Shown here: piece by piece, positions 1-12,179 of the stretch
Numbering within the stretch: the stretch's first letter is position 1
Layout: every line of letters starts with the position of its first letter
Origin: Pithys albifrons albifrons
Lineage: Eukaryota; Chordata; Aves; Passeriformes; Thamnophilidae
Length of the DNA stretch: 64,000 bases
Assembly (NCBI RefSeq): GCF_047495875.1
Contig: NC_092460.1
Location: 36,354,554 to 36,418,553, forward strand
Direction of reading: 5' to 3'
Notes under the pieces: generated by a model
Database searches by the model: none
The model's input: the letters and a program-made list of their open reading frames with translations, nothing else
What the model was told of the DNA's origin: nothing
Translations under genes and position numbers: made by a program

Positions 1-3000
1 TAAGGTTAATGGGATTCTGAAATCAATAAAAATGACTTACTAATGGTTCAAGGAAGATTTGTACTATAGAGTGTGAATTTACAAGGTTATTAGCTATTCT
101 GCAACAGCTCTCCCTTTCTGCAGTGATGCACCACTTTCAAAACAGAGTGAGGTACCTACAGGAAGACTGTGCACAGGAAGATATTGTGGAATGCCTGCAT
201 GGTCTGCATTTACAGCCCAGCTTAGCTGCTCAGAGGTTCCCTTGTTCTCAAGTTAAAGTATGTGAGATTGTAGGACAGTTTCTCGTGATTTCTAATAAGA
301 TGCCACATACAGAAACATATCTGCAATTTGAAGTAAATATTGATTCAAATAATTGAGACACTAATTTAAAAGATTTTACTGAAGGAATGAGTTTCAGTAT
401 GTTGTGGTTTGTTTTTTTTTTTCCCAGAAAACTCTGAATTTGAATAGTGAGTCATTTTTTGTTAGTAATGCTCCTTGATACTATGGAATCCTCAATTTGA
501 CCATGGTTCTTTGATAGACTAAAGTAGCCCATTGTTTCAGAAGGAAGCTGCAATTGCTCTGTGCATAGTCCTACATGCAAAGCCAAAGCAAAAATCCACG
601 CAGCCAAGTCTTCTTCTGAAGAAGCAATAAACAATGGAACTGTATATTGCTGCCATGTCACAGGGTACTCTACACTTTGGCAGAACCAGCCCTACAAGAT
701 GTCCTTAGAGGATATATACTTCAGCAGTTTATGCTGGAGAAAAGAGATCTTGTTCCCCCTAATTGAATTCCACCCTTATCTATGTAAAACGTAGTATAGG
801 TTAAATGTGATGACTTCATATGGTTAACCTGCTGATATGAAAACAATTCACCATGCTTTAGAGACTTTAAAATTCTCCTCCTTCTTCACCACAAGAATCA
901 CATCAGTATTACTCCTTTGGACATAAAATAATTCATCTCTGTTTTCCTTATGATAAAGAATTTGTTCAGAGAAAATCCTGGGGAAGCAGCCTGATCTGTC
1001 TGGTGTTAAAGACTTGTTTGACAAAACAAATTTGCAATAAACATTCAGAAAACAGGAGTCATGCCAGTTAGAATGATAGAAAATCATGTCAGAGAGATAA
1101 ATGGATCATTAAAGAGAAGGTACTTGAATTTTCATTACAGATCGCTACACAATCACTAAAGGTTTCTGAACTTGTCTGGCTTGTTGATCTCCTGTGCTCC
1201 TCCTACATCTAACTATTATGCCTAATATCCATATTTTCGCATACCTTTTTGAAACCTATATATTTCATCCTCTGAAGGTATCATTAAAAGCTCTTTGTAA
1301 CTCTCAGAATTCATGAATTTTGATATGCATTGGCCTGAACAGTATAAGAAACTGTTTAGTGAGTAATAATGTGAACATCATACCTAATGATTCAGAACCT
1401 GCATGACATAAGTGATGGTATTTTGGTGAACATATGGATTTTAACTAGAACTTGGCAGCAGAGGACCCTTGCTTTAGCTCAGAGTGTTGGGCTGCTAGGG
1501 AAACTAAATCAGAGGGATGACTGAATTATTGGTTAAAATTTTTCTTTTTCTCTAGGCTTAGAAGCAAAATGACATTGGAAGCCAAGAGACCTCATTATAA
1601 ACAGGAAGTTATCTTTCCATTTCTTGGTTCTTTTAGTACCATAAAATTGGAAGAATAATTTTTGCTATGCACCTAATTCCTTCAGTGAAATAAAGGTTTA
1701 AACACTCAGAACCCAGCTGTCATTAAGTACTAGGCACCATAAACACTGGCCCAAACAAGTGCTATGAACTCTCCTTCTCTGGTGTTTCAGAATCAAGGTG
1801 AGAAAACATGGATTCATTCCTATGAAGTGCAGAACTGGCAATATTTAGTCTTGTGCAAAAGGACAAGACGGGAGATCAGCAAGGTCTAGAACAAGAAAGA
1901 CTGGATTTCTAGTGAGTTTAAATTGTAGCAAAATTTGTATCAGCAGAGATGTCTCAATTTAACTATGATAAAATTTTCATGCAAACTGGTATTTTTTGTC
2001 ATCAGTATGAAAGCACTAGGATAAGATAGAAATTTTCTGAAACCATTACTGGAAACTTTCCAGCCTAGAAGAGATCCTGTCTCCCTGCCCGTTAACCCTG
2101 AGCTGATGGCTCAACTTAGGAAACAGAAGAAATTACCAGAAGGTAATAGGAGACAAATTGATTCCCTAGACCAAAACAAACTATAGTCTGCAGACAATTT
2201 CCTCTTACTACTTCTAGTTTTTAAAAGGGATAGTCCTACTTTTTTCCAGTCAATGATTTTCTTTTCCCCTTTCTGTGTCATCGTGTGACAGTTATACCAC
2301 AAAGAGAAGAAAAAAATGATCGATTAGTAAATCTGGAAGGTACAACTTTGCTTTAGAACCCTCCATGTAAAAATCTGAATGAATTGCAAAGTGAGCCAGA
2401 GAAACATTACATGTATCATCAAGATCACATTAGCTCAAAACATATTCAATTTTCCTCCCCTTTGTGGGAAAGAGAAAGTTTTAGGGTTTTTTTCAAATAT
2501 AGTTGTCTTAAATAGTTTGAGAAACTTACAGCAAATCAACAACAAAAGCAGTTTTGTAGAACCAAAAATATTCTATTTGATAACAGCTGATCTTCCAATA
2601 AAATTAGACATGGCAAATAGCAACATAGAAGCATCAGAAAGCAAGAGAGCTGTGAAGATAAAAGCATTAGACTTTGATTAACATTCTTTTCTCACTAGTA
2701 CTGGGTTTTAGACCTTTGGCTGGGAGAAATACAGGTGACAATAACAGAGGGGTGGATGGGGGTCAGAGCTGGGCAGCAAATATCCTTGCACAGCAATTTT
2801 TCTAGTGTCAAAGCCAGGAGTTGATCATCATGTGCAAGCCTCTGTCTGGGAGAGAAGGAAGTGTCAAGAAGAGGTGGGAGGTATAGAAGAACCCTGAGCT
2901 ATTGGAACTCCTAGCATATAATGGTGTAATAATATATACATAGTATAGTATTATTTAATTCTCAGCTAAATTGTAACTCAGAAAATTAACTTACTGCCCC

Positions 3001-3555
3001 CATAATTCTCTTAGCATCTTTATATTCTGTCCCAAATAGTTGATTAATTATTAAATTCAAAAATCACTATCTGCTGTTGATGTTTTACATCAGACATGGC
3101 TGCCTTAACATGGTGGAAGATAGTTTCTGTATATATATAATGATGGCCAAATTTATGAGCGCTGTCAATGCCAGTGGAATTATTTCCAGTTGGCTTGTTT
3201 CTCTTCCTAACAGTCTTGCTTAGCAGCAGCCACTACAACTCTGCAAGACATGTCTGGTATTATCACCGGTATACTTCTATTAAAAAGTAAAGAGAGTTGA
3301 TAAGACTTTTTAAAAAATGAGACATAAAAAGGGGAAAACTCCTAACAAACACAGTAATAAAGATGATAAAAAGTTAGTTTTACTATAAATTTGCTCTAGA
3401 GAAATTTTGTACTCTCATCAGCTTCAGGTAGAGCACCTGCACAATGAAAATTAGGTGAACTGGTCTTGTATGTGTCTTACCTAGAAAACAACTCTGGTGT
3501 TGTTGCTTAGCACATTTATGTACTCTCCTGCTGTAGATCCCAAAGTGTTTATAAA
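1..3555. other. Intergenic or intronic AT-rich DNA, no gene seen
   Basis: No supported gene, RNA or recognisable mobile element. Open frames here are at most 100 codons, are scattered over both strands and show no domain or splice context. Composition is AT-rich with short homopolymer runs, for example a T run near 412-422. Nothing distinguishes this stretch from ordinary vertebrate non-coding DNA. Confidence 0.6.
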
Positions 3556-3725
3556 GCTTCAGAAATATAATTATTTCCATTTCATAGCCAAAAAAAATTG
3601 AAAGACAATATTAAGTAGTTTGCTGAGGGCCACACAGTGAATCATTTGAAGAGCCAAATTGTTACTGTAAATCTCCACACCTAGACAATGATTATGCTGC
3701 TGTGACTCAGACAAGATATTATTCT
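3556..3725 (-). mobile_element. MIR-type SINE relic, antisense
   Basis: The + strand carries the antisense MIR body: a word like the MIR ATTTTACAGATGAGGAAACTGAGG segment near 3577-3602, then GGGCCACACAGTGAATCA at about 3628-3645, which matches the conserved MIR core GGTCACACAGTGAGTCA. A degraded tRNA-derived part follows. MIRs are ancient tRNA-derived SINEs without coding capacity, shared by amniotes and long inactive. The copy is strongly diverged, so its ends are approximate. Confidence 0.6.
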
Positions 3726-5364
3726 AGAACACCAATTGCTGCTGCATAACCAATGTTGTACACTGGTTTCTACACACTCTTCATTCTGTTCAGATGCATG
3801 CTGGGCTTTTTAACTTGTCTTCATTTTGCTCAGCAAGAAAGTAGGTGTTCTCAGAGTTTCCCAAAAAATTTCACTTAAAGAGGCAGCCAGCTCTCCAGAA
3901 CTGAAATATTTCCTAAAAGAGTTAAAAGCACTGTTTGACAGTCTAACTTAAATTTGCCAGCTAACTGGCATCCAGGCTCTGCAAAACAATCCTACAAATG
4001 TGTTCTTGGGGGCTAACTTTTCTCACTCACCCACAGTGGAACTGACATGAAAGTCTGGGATACCCCACCATAACTGTAATGACATATATATTCTGAAGAA
4101 GAAGAGAATACTTTGATTTTCTGATAGCTACAGAATAAACAATTTGGAGAAATATATTGAACTCCGAATAGTGGGCAAGTCCCATCACCTGTAACTGTAT
4201 ATTTAAGCTCTACTTCTAGTTCAGCTGTACAATATTTTAAAAGAAGATGGAAAGAAGTTTGATCTACAATTCAAGCCAACTAGAATCTATTGTTATGACA
4301 CTAAGTTAACCACACTGTTTTTAAATTGATGAACACTTACGAACTCAGGTCTATTGTACTCCTTTTCCTCAGAGCTGCTGGCCAGTCTGAACTTGGGTTT
4401 GGCTGCAGAAGAATATGCAGGCCATGAAAGCTTGTCTTAAAGATAGATGACTCTTTGACAGTGCTGAGAAACTGATCTGCTGCTAAACACAAAAATTGGT
4501 CTGGCTCTCCTCCAACTTCAGTTTGTCATTTGTGTGGCTGTTAATGCTCAGGTAGACTTGGTGGTTTTTGATTCACAAGGGCTGCTGAAAACCTGTGCTT
4601 GCTTACACAGGAGGTTGACACTTCTGAAATCTGCCCATTGTCAGAGGTTTTGAGCATTTGCTTTTGGTAACATCTGAAGACTTGCTGCATTTACACACAT
4701 TTCAAAGATTTTTAGATGGTGCTGCTCAGATGCTGTAATTGCTATAAGCTTTTGTGAGTCTTCTGCTAACAGAAGCATCTATCCACATAAACTACTTTCC
4801 ATGCTAGCAAACAAGCTTATGCCTTTCAACCATAAAATTTATTCTATTTAAACAATGAAGCAGTCAATTCTCTCTCAATGCACTGTATAATCTCAAAAAA
4901 TATACTAAACACAGCTAAAATCTTTTCAATTACTTAATATTTTGGGCCCTCGTTGAAATGGTACTAAAATAACTCCATGCCCTAATCATATGTCAGCTAT
5001 ATCCTTTCTGTCTTCTCTCATTGTCTTTGGTTTCAGATGGATCTATCATTCCCAAATCCAACTTCACATGTGCTGTAGAGGCCACAACTGCTGAATTCTG
5101 CCACAGAACTTCTGCACTTTAGTAGTCAAATAAGGTCCCTTTTGAAAGCATTACAAAAAAAATCCTCCAGGGATTTGCTGAACAAAAATCTGAATGTTTT
5201 TGCTACCTTTTTATTCCACAAATAATTTTCAAAAATATAGTTACCATGTTTTTCTTTTCAAAGATTCATAAACTTCCAGGCTAGAGAAAAAGATTGAGTG
5301 TCATAAGTCAAATTTGATGGTTAGTGTGCATAGATAGTAGAATTTTTCTTTCTATAAGGCCTCT
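3726..5364. other. Intergenic DNA, nothing recognised
   Basis: No gene, repeat family or RNA could be supported. The stretch is AT-rich with short frames only. Confidence 0.5.
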
Positions 5365-5500
5365 TTTAGAAAGATATCTGATCTCATTTTAAGGATGTAA
5401 ACCTATGGTGATTCTGCTTCCTTCAATAAACTGTTCTAATATTTAATTATGGAAAGCTTCATCTTTTGCAAGGTAGAATTTTTAAAAACATTTTTTAAAT
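5365..5500 (-). mobile_element. Old CR1/L3-like LINE 3' fragment, antisense
   Basis: On the + strand a diverged version of the antisense 3' region of old sauropsid CR1-like LINEs is visible: the order of words TCTGATCTCATTTTAAGG, GGTGATTCTGCTTCCTTC and CTGTTCTAATATTTAATTAT follows the family's layout of a dominant-fold line followed by TTGTTCCAATGGTTAATTA. This is recall-based and the copy is heavily decayed. It lies downstream, in LINE orientation, of the ORF2 relic at 6150-6580 and may be the 3' end of the same internally deleted insertion. Confidence 0.4.
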
Positions 5501-6149
5501 GGAAATGAAAAAGCCTCATCTGTCATGTCTCCTCTACGTCTTTTCACAGAAACATATACACAAACTCATAAGGTACATCACACCCATATGGCTCACTTGC
5601 CAGCATCTAGAACAAGGCAGGATTTATTTCCATATACTTCCTAAAAGACAAGCCCAAATGGCCACATGATCTTTCTGGTGTGGGGTGCAGAAATGAAGCT
5701 TAGCAACCTGTTCCTGGTTATAAGCTTCCTGTTACCCACCAGAGGTTGAAACAATTGTGGCAATAATTTCTGAGAACCTTCCCAAGTCCTTTTCTGAGTC
5801 ACTGTTTTCAATGATAGTCTCCCTAGCTGTTCGGTACTACTACAATTATGGCTGTGATTAAAGGTATTTTGCAGGTTCTTGGCTGTTAACCAGGCAATTC
5901 AAGTCAGTTTATAAAATTAGATCATCATTCTTATAATAAAGGCCATCGACAGCACCATGCTTGTATCAGCCTCAGGAATATGCTCCTGTATAAGTAAAAG
6001 GTTTTATGTTTGTTCAGTAAGACCTGTTTTGTGCCACATGGTGCAGAGTGATATTTCCACCAGTCTCCCAAAGCAGGAGAACATGGTGCCTACAAGACAA
6101 TAGAGCAGGATTGGCACCTCCATTTTCTACATTTTGGTAAGCTGGCTAA
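5501..6149. other. Intergenic DNA between two LINE fragments
   Basis: No gene is seen. If the flanking minus-strand LINE relics belong to one insertion, this stretch would replace much of the reverse transcriptase and C-terminal region. No reverse transcriptase motif could be read here on either strand. Confidence 0.4.
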
Positions 6150-6580
6150 ATTTAGCTTCTTAGCTTATTTGAAACTCTTGGATGTAAAATAGTCTAAGCC
6201 TGTTGATATGAATATGTTCTATTTCAGCAGTTACTGCCTTACCTCTTTCTTTGTTACAGATGGCAAACTTTCATTTCCATCCACAACATCATATGGGATG
6301 GATACATCCTCCTGTTTCATTCCAAGTGCAGAACAGAAATATTTATTAAACATTTCTGCCTTATCTGCATCATTATTTATGATTTCCACCATCTGCATCT
6401 TCAGTGGAACTATATCTGACCTAAGATTCTTTTTTATGCTAAAATGCTTTTAAATTGCCTTAGTGTTGTTTGTAACCATATTGGCCATTGATGTTTACCA
6501 GAGTTGTTAATTTCTTTTACCAGTTACATATAAGTCTAAATAAATAACTTATCCTTGCTTTTTCCATTCTTGATAAATCA
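6150..6580 (-). mobile_element. CR1/L3-like LINE ORF2 relic (linker to reverse transcriptase)
   Basis: Translated on the minus strand, about 6205-6440 still reads as a LINE ORF2 segment: a FFK/FKH-like motif and a VPL segment, followed by INNDADKAEMFNKYFCSALG and then a SVTKKEVRQ-like end. In CR1/L3 elements this is the linker between endonuclease and reverse transcriptase (compare the family motif EKAEVLNAFFASVF). A decayed IHPRVLKEL-like segment follows towards 6150. On the 5' side, similarity to the consensus nucleotide order continues to about 6580. Stops interrupt the frame, so the copy is dead. The exact family (CR1 or L3) is uncertain. Confidence 0.65.
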
Positions 6581-8516
6581 CTATTTTATGTTTTTACAGT
6601 ACTTTTTTTGTGTTTTAATCAGGACATTTTGATTACCATACGGATTTTTGTGCAAGTTTATGTCCTTGAACAATTCCCAGTACCCAGTATTTATGAATAC
6701 TTCCTAATTAAAATTTAAATTTCTGCTCAGTTATGCTAACTGATTCAAACTTGGATAAACTGGTCCTCTAAAACATCTAAGAATATCTACTTGGTGTTAT
6801 ATATAGATTGTATTCATAAAATAAATATAATCATGTTGTAATCACTAGTCTTTAACTCTTCTTTCTGTTCGATGGTCACTGGTGGGCAATATTTATCTCT
6901 TTGTCCATCAAAATTATGTTCAGTTTTGAACTTCTTTATGACAGATAAATCTCTACATTCTGAGATTATCTGCTACTATTTTTGGAAGCTCTAGGGAACC
7001 CTGATTCTGGCAAAACAAAATCCTAGAAAATATTTCTCAGTTTAAATGCTACTATGTCAAATATTTTTCTCCCCACACTGAAAGAAAGATGTTGAAAGAG
7101 CATCTCATCTCACTGTCTATGCAGTTGTTCTTTTTCTCTGTAATGTACACAGGTATCTGTACTTATCTTTTGACTCAGAAGTACTGAGTTCCTGTTACTT
7201 GATTACTTTTGACTCTTCAACCTGCGACATTGTATTTGATGCAGTATTCCATCTTCAATCCCTTTTCCTTATTTATTAAGAGGACTGAAAAGGTTTAACC
7301 ACTTTCAGTGAGATTCCACCACGATGACATCTTACCATGTTTCAGAAATAATAATTATGGAATATTTCTTCTCATATATGAATACTGCCTCTGCTCATCT
7401 ATTACCAAGATACTTGAATGTTAGTTTAGCAATCCTTTTACAATCTAATACGCCCTTTGTTGTTTGGTTTCATTGCTTGTCTGATATTCTGACCATAACT
7501 CACACACAGGTAGAGATTCATAAGTATATATTTTCTAGAATTTATATTATTGCTAAACTCCATGCTTAGTTTAAGGACTGTCTGGCAGTTTTTCATTGAC
7601 AGAGATGGCTCTTACTGAGACGGTCAACAGAATCAGAATTTCCCATCCCTGTGGTAAGAAATCATCAACAGCCTGTCAGATGATACCTGACAAGATATTA
7701 GTACCAGCCTACACCCTGCTCACCTAAGCTTGACTTCAAATTCTTCAACTTTGATCTAGAAAAGCAGAAAATTGCCAGTCATCCTCGTATGCCCTTGAAA
7801 TATCCTGCAGGTTCTTTCCAGTATATTGTCAAGAAACCCTCAATAGGACTACCTTTCATTGTCCTGCAAAGAATGGGCTTTTTCAAGATTATCCTGGTCT
7901 GAATTATGCTTGGTTCTCTTCATGAATGTTAATTCAAAAGTGACTTCTTAAAGTTAGTCAAGCAACATGGAGAAATAAAACCACTTCATTTACAGCAGGT
8001 CATTGTCTTGCAGGTAAAATGATCAATTATAAATAGATAATGTATGACATAATTGCCATGTGAAACAGCTTGCAGGCAATCCCTAGACTGAAATACTTCG
8101 CCTAAACTATTAATCAAATGACTTCAACTGATGAACAAAAGAACTCAACTCTGCAGTTGAATAATTTGCAAATAAGAAAAAAGAAATAGATTTGTCAAAT
8201 TAATTATTCATTATAAGTAGTTCAACCAGACCTATCCCTTTTTATCATTCACATTGGTTTTAAATTCTTAAAGTGGTTTGGGAACCTTAAAGAGTAAAAT
8301 TTGCTATAAATGCTTAATACAATGATCATTTATACATAGCACTGTAAATGTACAAACATACTTTACTTAGCATTGAACTGGGCAGCGGAGACCATAAGAA
8401 AGTGGTTACAATAGCTTTAATTCTCAAAAAGAGGTAGAAGCCTGATATTCTGATGTTTTTCAGGCTGACTGAAGTATGAACTGGATACCTGCACTTTGAA
8501 GATTACTGCTGTGATT
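6581..8516. other. AT-rich DNA, possibly further decayed LINE sequence
   Basis: No gene is supported. The part up to about 7000 lies where the endonuclease region of the minus-strand LINE relic would be, but no motif could be read with confidence. The rest shows nothing recognisable. Confidence 0.4.
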
Positions 8517-8624
8517 GACCCTCGCTGCAGCCCAAGGACCCACCAACCCCATGTCCTGTCCAGGACAATGAGCCAACACTGGCAGGGATGCAAAGAACAC
8601 AGTCCTTGGGCTACAGCAAGGGCC
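8517..8624 (-). other. 108-nt nested inverted repeat (hairpin-forming)
   Basis: The arm at 8517-8540 pairs with 8601-8624. Twenty of 24 positions are Watson-Crick and the other four are C/A oppositions on the + strand, which become G-U wobbles in a minus-strand RNA, so such an RNA would pair over all 24 positions. A second palindrome, TGTCCTG-TC-CAGGACA at 8552-8567, sits in the loop. The block is more GC-rich than its surroundings. It could be a small hairpin RNA, a decayed inverted-repeat element or chance. A 77-codon frame covers it on the minus strand but has no recognisable domain. Confidence 0.45.
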
Positions 8625-11600
8625 TGATTTCTAGAAATGCTCATCTGCATCTCAGTGCTGAATGTGTTTGGTGTTTTGTTTCAGGGTTTTTGTTTGTTTA
8701 TTATTAATTCTAGGAACTTCTCGAGTTATTACCCTATCTGGTAACACTTGGCTTGCTAGGACAAATGGGGTCACAATAGGTGATGTGAAGACATTGCATA
8801 GCTCAATCAGCATGATTTGAGGTGGGATTTCTTTTTTTTCTATAATATCATTACCTTCTGCCAACTGTAATAATATGATCAAACACATCAGAATAACTCA
8901 GATTCTGGCATCTTACCCATAGTGTATAGCAGCAAACTCCACATGTAGTCCTACTGCAGCCATGCAAAAGCTTACACTTTGGTGTGCAATCAAGACTACT
9001 TGTTTAATTTAGAAGATTAAAAGTGAAGAGAGGTATCAGTCACAAATATAATTTTGAAGTCTGATAATGACTTAAATGACAGAAACAATACGATTTTCTC
9101 TTGCAGGGGGTTGGGTGTGTTTTGTGGGGGTTGGGAGGATGTTGTTGTTTGCTTGACTTTGTTTTTTTACAGCCCTGGCAGTTAGCAGAGAGATTCTGAT
9201 TTTAACTCTGAGTAAATCTGACATAGAATCACCCAGAGGAAATAAATATAAAGTACTAAGAGGCCATGCTTACAATCACTTTTTTAAGCTCTTTCTGTAT
9301 TAAGTATGCCACATCTCTGCATCACTTGTGTTATACTATGTAAGCAATGAAGTATTAAAATTATTTCTAATGACCAAAGCCCCTCTATTTTAGAGTTGAA
9401 CATCTGTTATCTATTTAGACGGTAAGTAGTCAATTCCGTATTTCAGTGAATAATTTGCAAATTCAATGCATAGAAAATTTTGTTCCAGTGCTAAGGTTAA
9501 TTCATTTTCCCTGGGATGTTTTATAGCCAAATGGAATCAAAATGTCCTTGCATATCCCGTCACACCCCCTTACTTCTCTGAGAAACTAAACAGTGTGTTG
9601 GACAGTACTGAAGAGTCTATAGATAAGATGGGATGAAACAGAAGCCATGAATAAAGCAGGAAAGAGAAAAGTGCTTTAGATGTTTGTCTACAAAACACAC
9701 TTTTCAGCTCAGTACAGCAGAAACAAAGTAGTTAAATATCAACAAAGGAACCATAATGAGAGCTACCACTGTCTGGAGTTTTTTATTATTTCAACAGCAG
9801 CTAGCAACTAATTTGATGAAGAGAACAGTGCAATATCACATGGTGATGGATAGGAAGATTTCAAAAGTCTATAAAACAGGAAGAAATACCTTTCTTCCTC
9901 AAATATTTAATCTGCAGCATAGGGCTTCATATGTTTGCTGCTGTTTGGGGGTTTTTAAGACAAATACATACCTGAAGATTTCATAGTTCCAGTTACAGCA
10001 CTCTACAATGTTTCAAATGGGATGGTACCAGAGTAACTTTCTATTGCTAAAGAGAGATGAGTACACCATGAAATAATTCAGTAGTATCTGGCAGTGCTCG
10101 GTATTCAAAAGGTTGATGGGAAATCAGTGACTGCATGCGTGTGTGGTCTCACTGCTATTTGGTCTAGTATTTTGGCTGCATCAAATGGGATTAGTCTGGA
10201 AGACTATGGTAGGAAAGTGTCCTTACACTCCTACATTTATTTTTGATTAAAAAATATTAAGTAGAGGAAAGCCCAATGGAAGTTGTTCAGTGGCTTTTGG
10301 ATGAGACCTTAAGACTTGATCATCTGCAGGTTTCAAAGTCCGTTAGCAGCAAAACTGAGCTGGAGGATAGCAAAGGAAACTGAGAACTGTTACAGTTATC
10401 CTCTACTCTTCTCACCCCATCCCTGTTACATAGGAAGTTAGCAGGAGTTTCAGGAGCAATAACTAAGTCTGAACCCCCAGCTTTGGACTGGAAGTCCAGA
10501 ACATCTTCACCCTTTTAACCTGTGCCTGGCTCACTATTGTCTAACAACTCTCCACAGTGAAGCTCTGGGGAGTGAGGGTGCAGGAGAAAGGAGGTGTGCT
10601 TTGTACCTCACTGGCAGTTCTGCAAACCTCATTAAGCAGAAAAGTCCTGTTCTTTAACAGGTTACCTAGACTTTCCCAAATACTACAATTTCTGACTTTT
10701 TATTTGCCTTGTTTCTCTGAGGAATCTCCCTAGAACAGACTTTCACATGATAAACTGTCAGATGGTTAAAAGCTGTGTTATCATTGACCTTGTATACAGC
10801 ATCATTACTCACAGCTAACTGGTTCCTGGGTACAAAAAAGCCTTTTGTCCCTATAGAAAAATGAGTTTATAATATTTTATCCAGGAATTAAACCCAGCAT
10901 GTTGATGCCTCATCATGGTTAATGTAATGCTTGATTTCAAAAGGTTAAAGAATTACTGAGTCCCACATACCCTTGCTATGTATGCTCTAAACTTGCATGA
11001 TTATGAAGTTGTGGGGTTTCACATTTAGTGATTTAATAGATTGGGAACAATAAAATACAGTTAATTGTTGTGACCACTGTTCTAGGTGAAACCTGCATCT
11101 CTACTGAGTCTGAACGTATGAAAGAGTTGCTGTGTATTGTCTCCTGGCTTCCAAAGTGGTCAAAGTTTCAGCTCCTTCTCTGAAATTATGCCTCTGCTTT
11201 TAATTAAAGAGTGTCTGATTAAGAAAATCCATTTGGGTGTTTTGTGATTCTTTAGCACAGAATACTAAATGGCATCAAATGTTGTTCTGTGTGTTTCTCA
11301 AAACCTACACAAAGTTTTTAGTCCTGCTAGTGCATATTAATACATACACTTGGCAGCTTTTCTGTACTGGCTCAATCACACAAATGGATCAAAATTTCAC
11401 ATACACAAACCAGCTGCCCAAAGAAAGAAAAGATATAAACATAGAGTTTGAGACCATAGCTATTTTAACACTCTCTACCCAACTTACTGCAAAAGAGAGA
11501 TAGTGGCAAAATCACGAGGCAATACTGTTATGTCTTCTACAAATATAATACTCAAAGCTTTTCACCAAAAGTTTAAAAATTTAAAAATAATAAGAGTATT

Positions 11601-12179
11601 ATTTCCCTAAATGAACAAAACATCTGAGAAACTTTCTTGGACAATATAATTTGGATGTTTTCAACATTGCTTATTTTATTTCACAACAAACTTACATTTT
11701 ATCACATGACTGCTTTCCCAATTATAGTGCAAAATAAAAAGCATCATCAAATAGTTTAATAGGTGCAGAGGAAAATGTAGTTTTGTTCATCAAATGATGC
11801 AGAAAATAACGTGATAACAAAAAAATCAGTGTTGGGATGGGAAGCTATTACTATGGAGTTATTTGTCCTATATCACCTCAACAAAAGGAAGGGACAGAGA
11901 GCCCCCAGGTTTGATTATTATTTTTCTGATAAAGTGTACACGGGCATAAAGGGAAGATTTCCTCTTTCAAGTAGGGTGTGCAGTCCTGCCGGTGAGTGTG
12001 CAATCTCAACAGTTAAAAGACAAATCACATTTATCCTTAAAAACAGAAGTCCATTCTTAGGCTGCAGGGTAGGAGATTTAGGCAGAGAGACTGACAGTTT
12101 TTCCTTAGAGAACTCTTTGTATTTTTACCACAATCTACTCAGACATATACTAATAGAATTTTAAAAGGTCTGTACACAT
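8625..12179. other. Intergenic DNA, G-rich tract near 9.1 kb, otherwise featureless
   Basis: No supported gene. A G-rich tract with four G-runs lies at 9106-9137. Around 10,470-10,545 there are faint MIR-like words (GAACCCCCAGCTTTGGACTGG followed by AGTCCAGAAC), too decayed to call. Open frames up to 117 codons (11,811-12,164) have no domain. Confidence 0.45.
9106..9137 (+). other. Potential G-quadruplex tract
   Basis: Four G-runs (5, 3, 5 and 3 Gs) separated by loops of about 2, 10 and 2 bases meet a relaxed G-quadruplex pattern. The long middle loop makes folding less certain. Confidence 0.35.

Noticed and set aside
10470..10545. Another MIR-type relic
   Set aside because: Only two short words match and the order of the rest does not; below what I can support.
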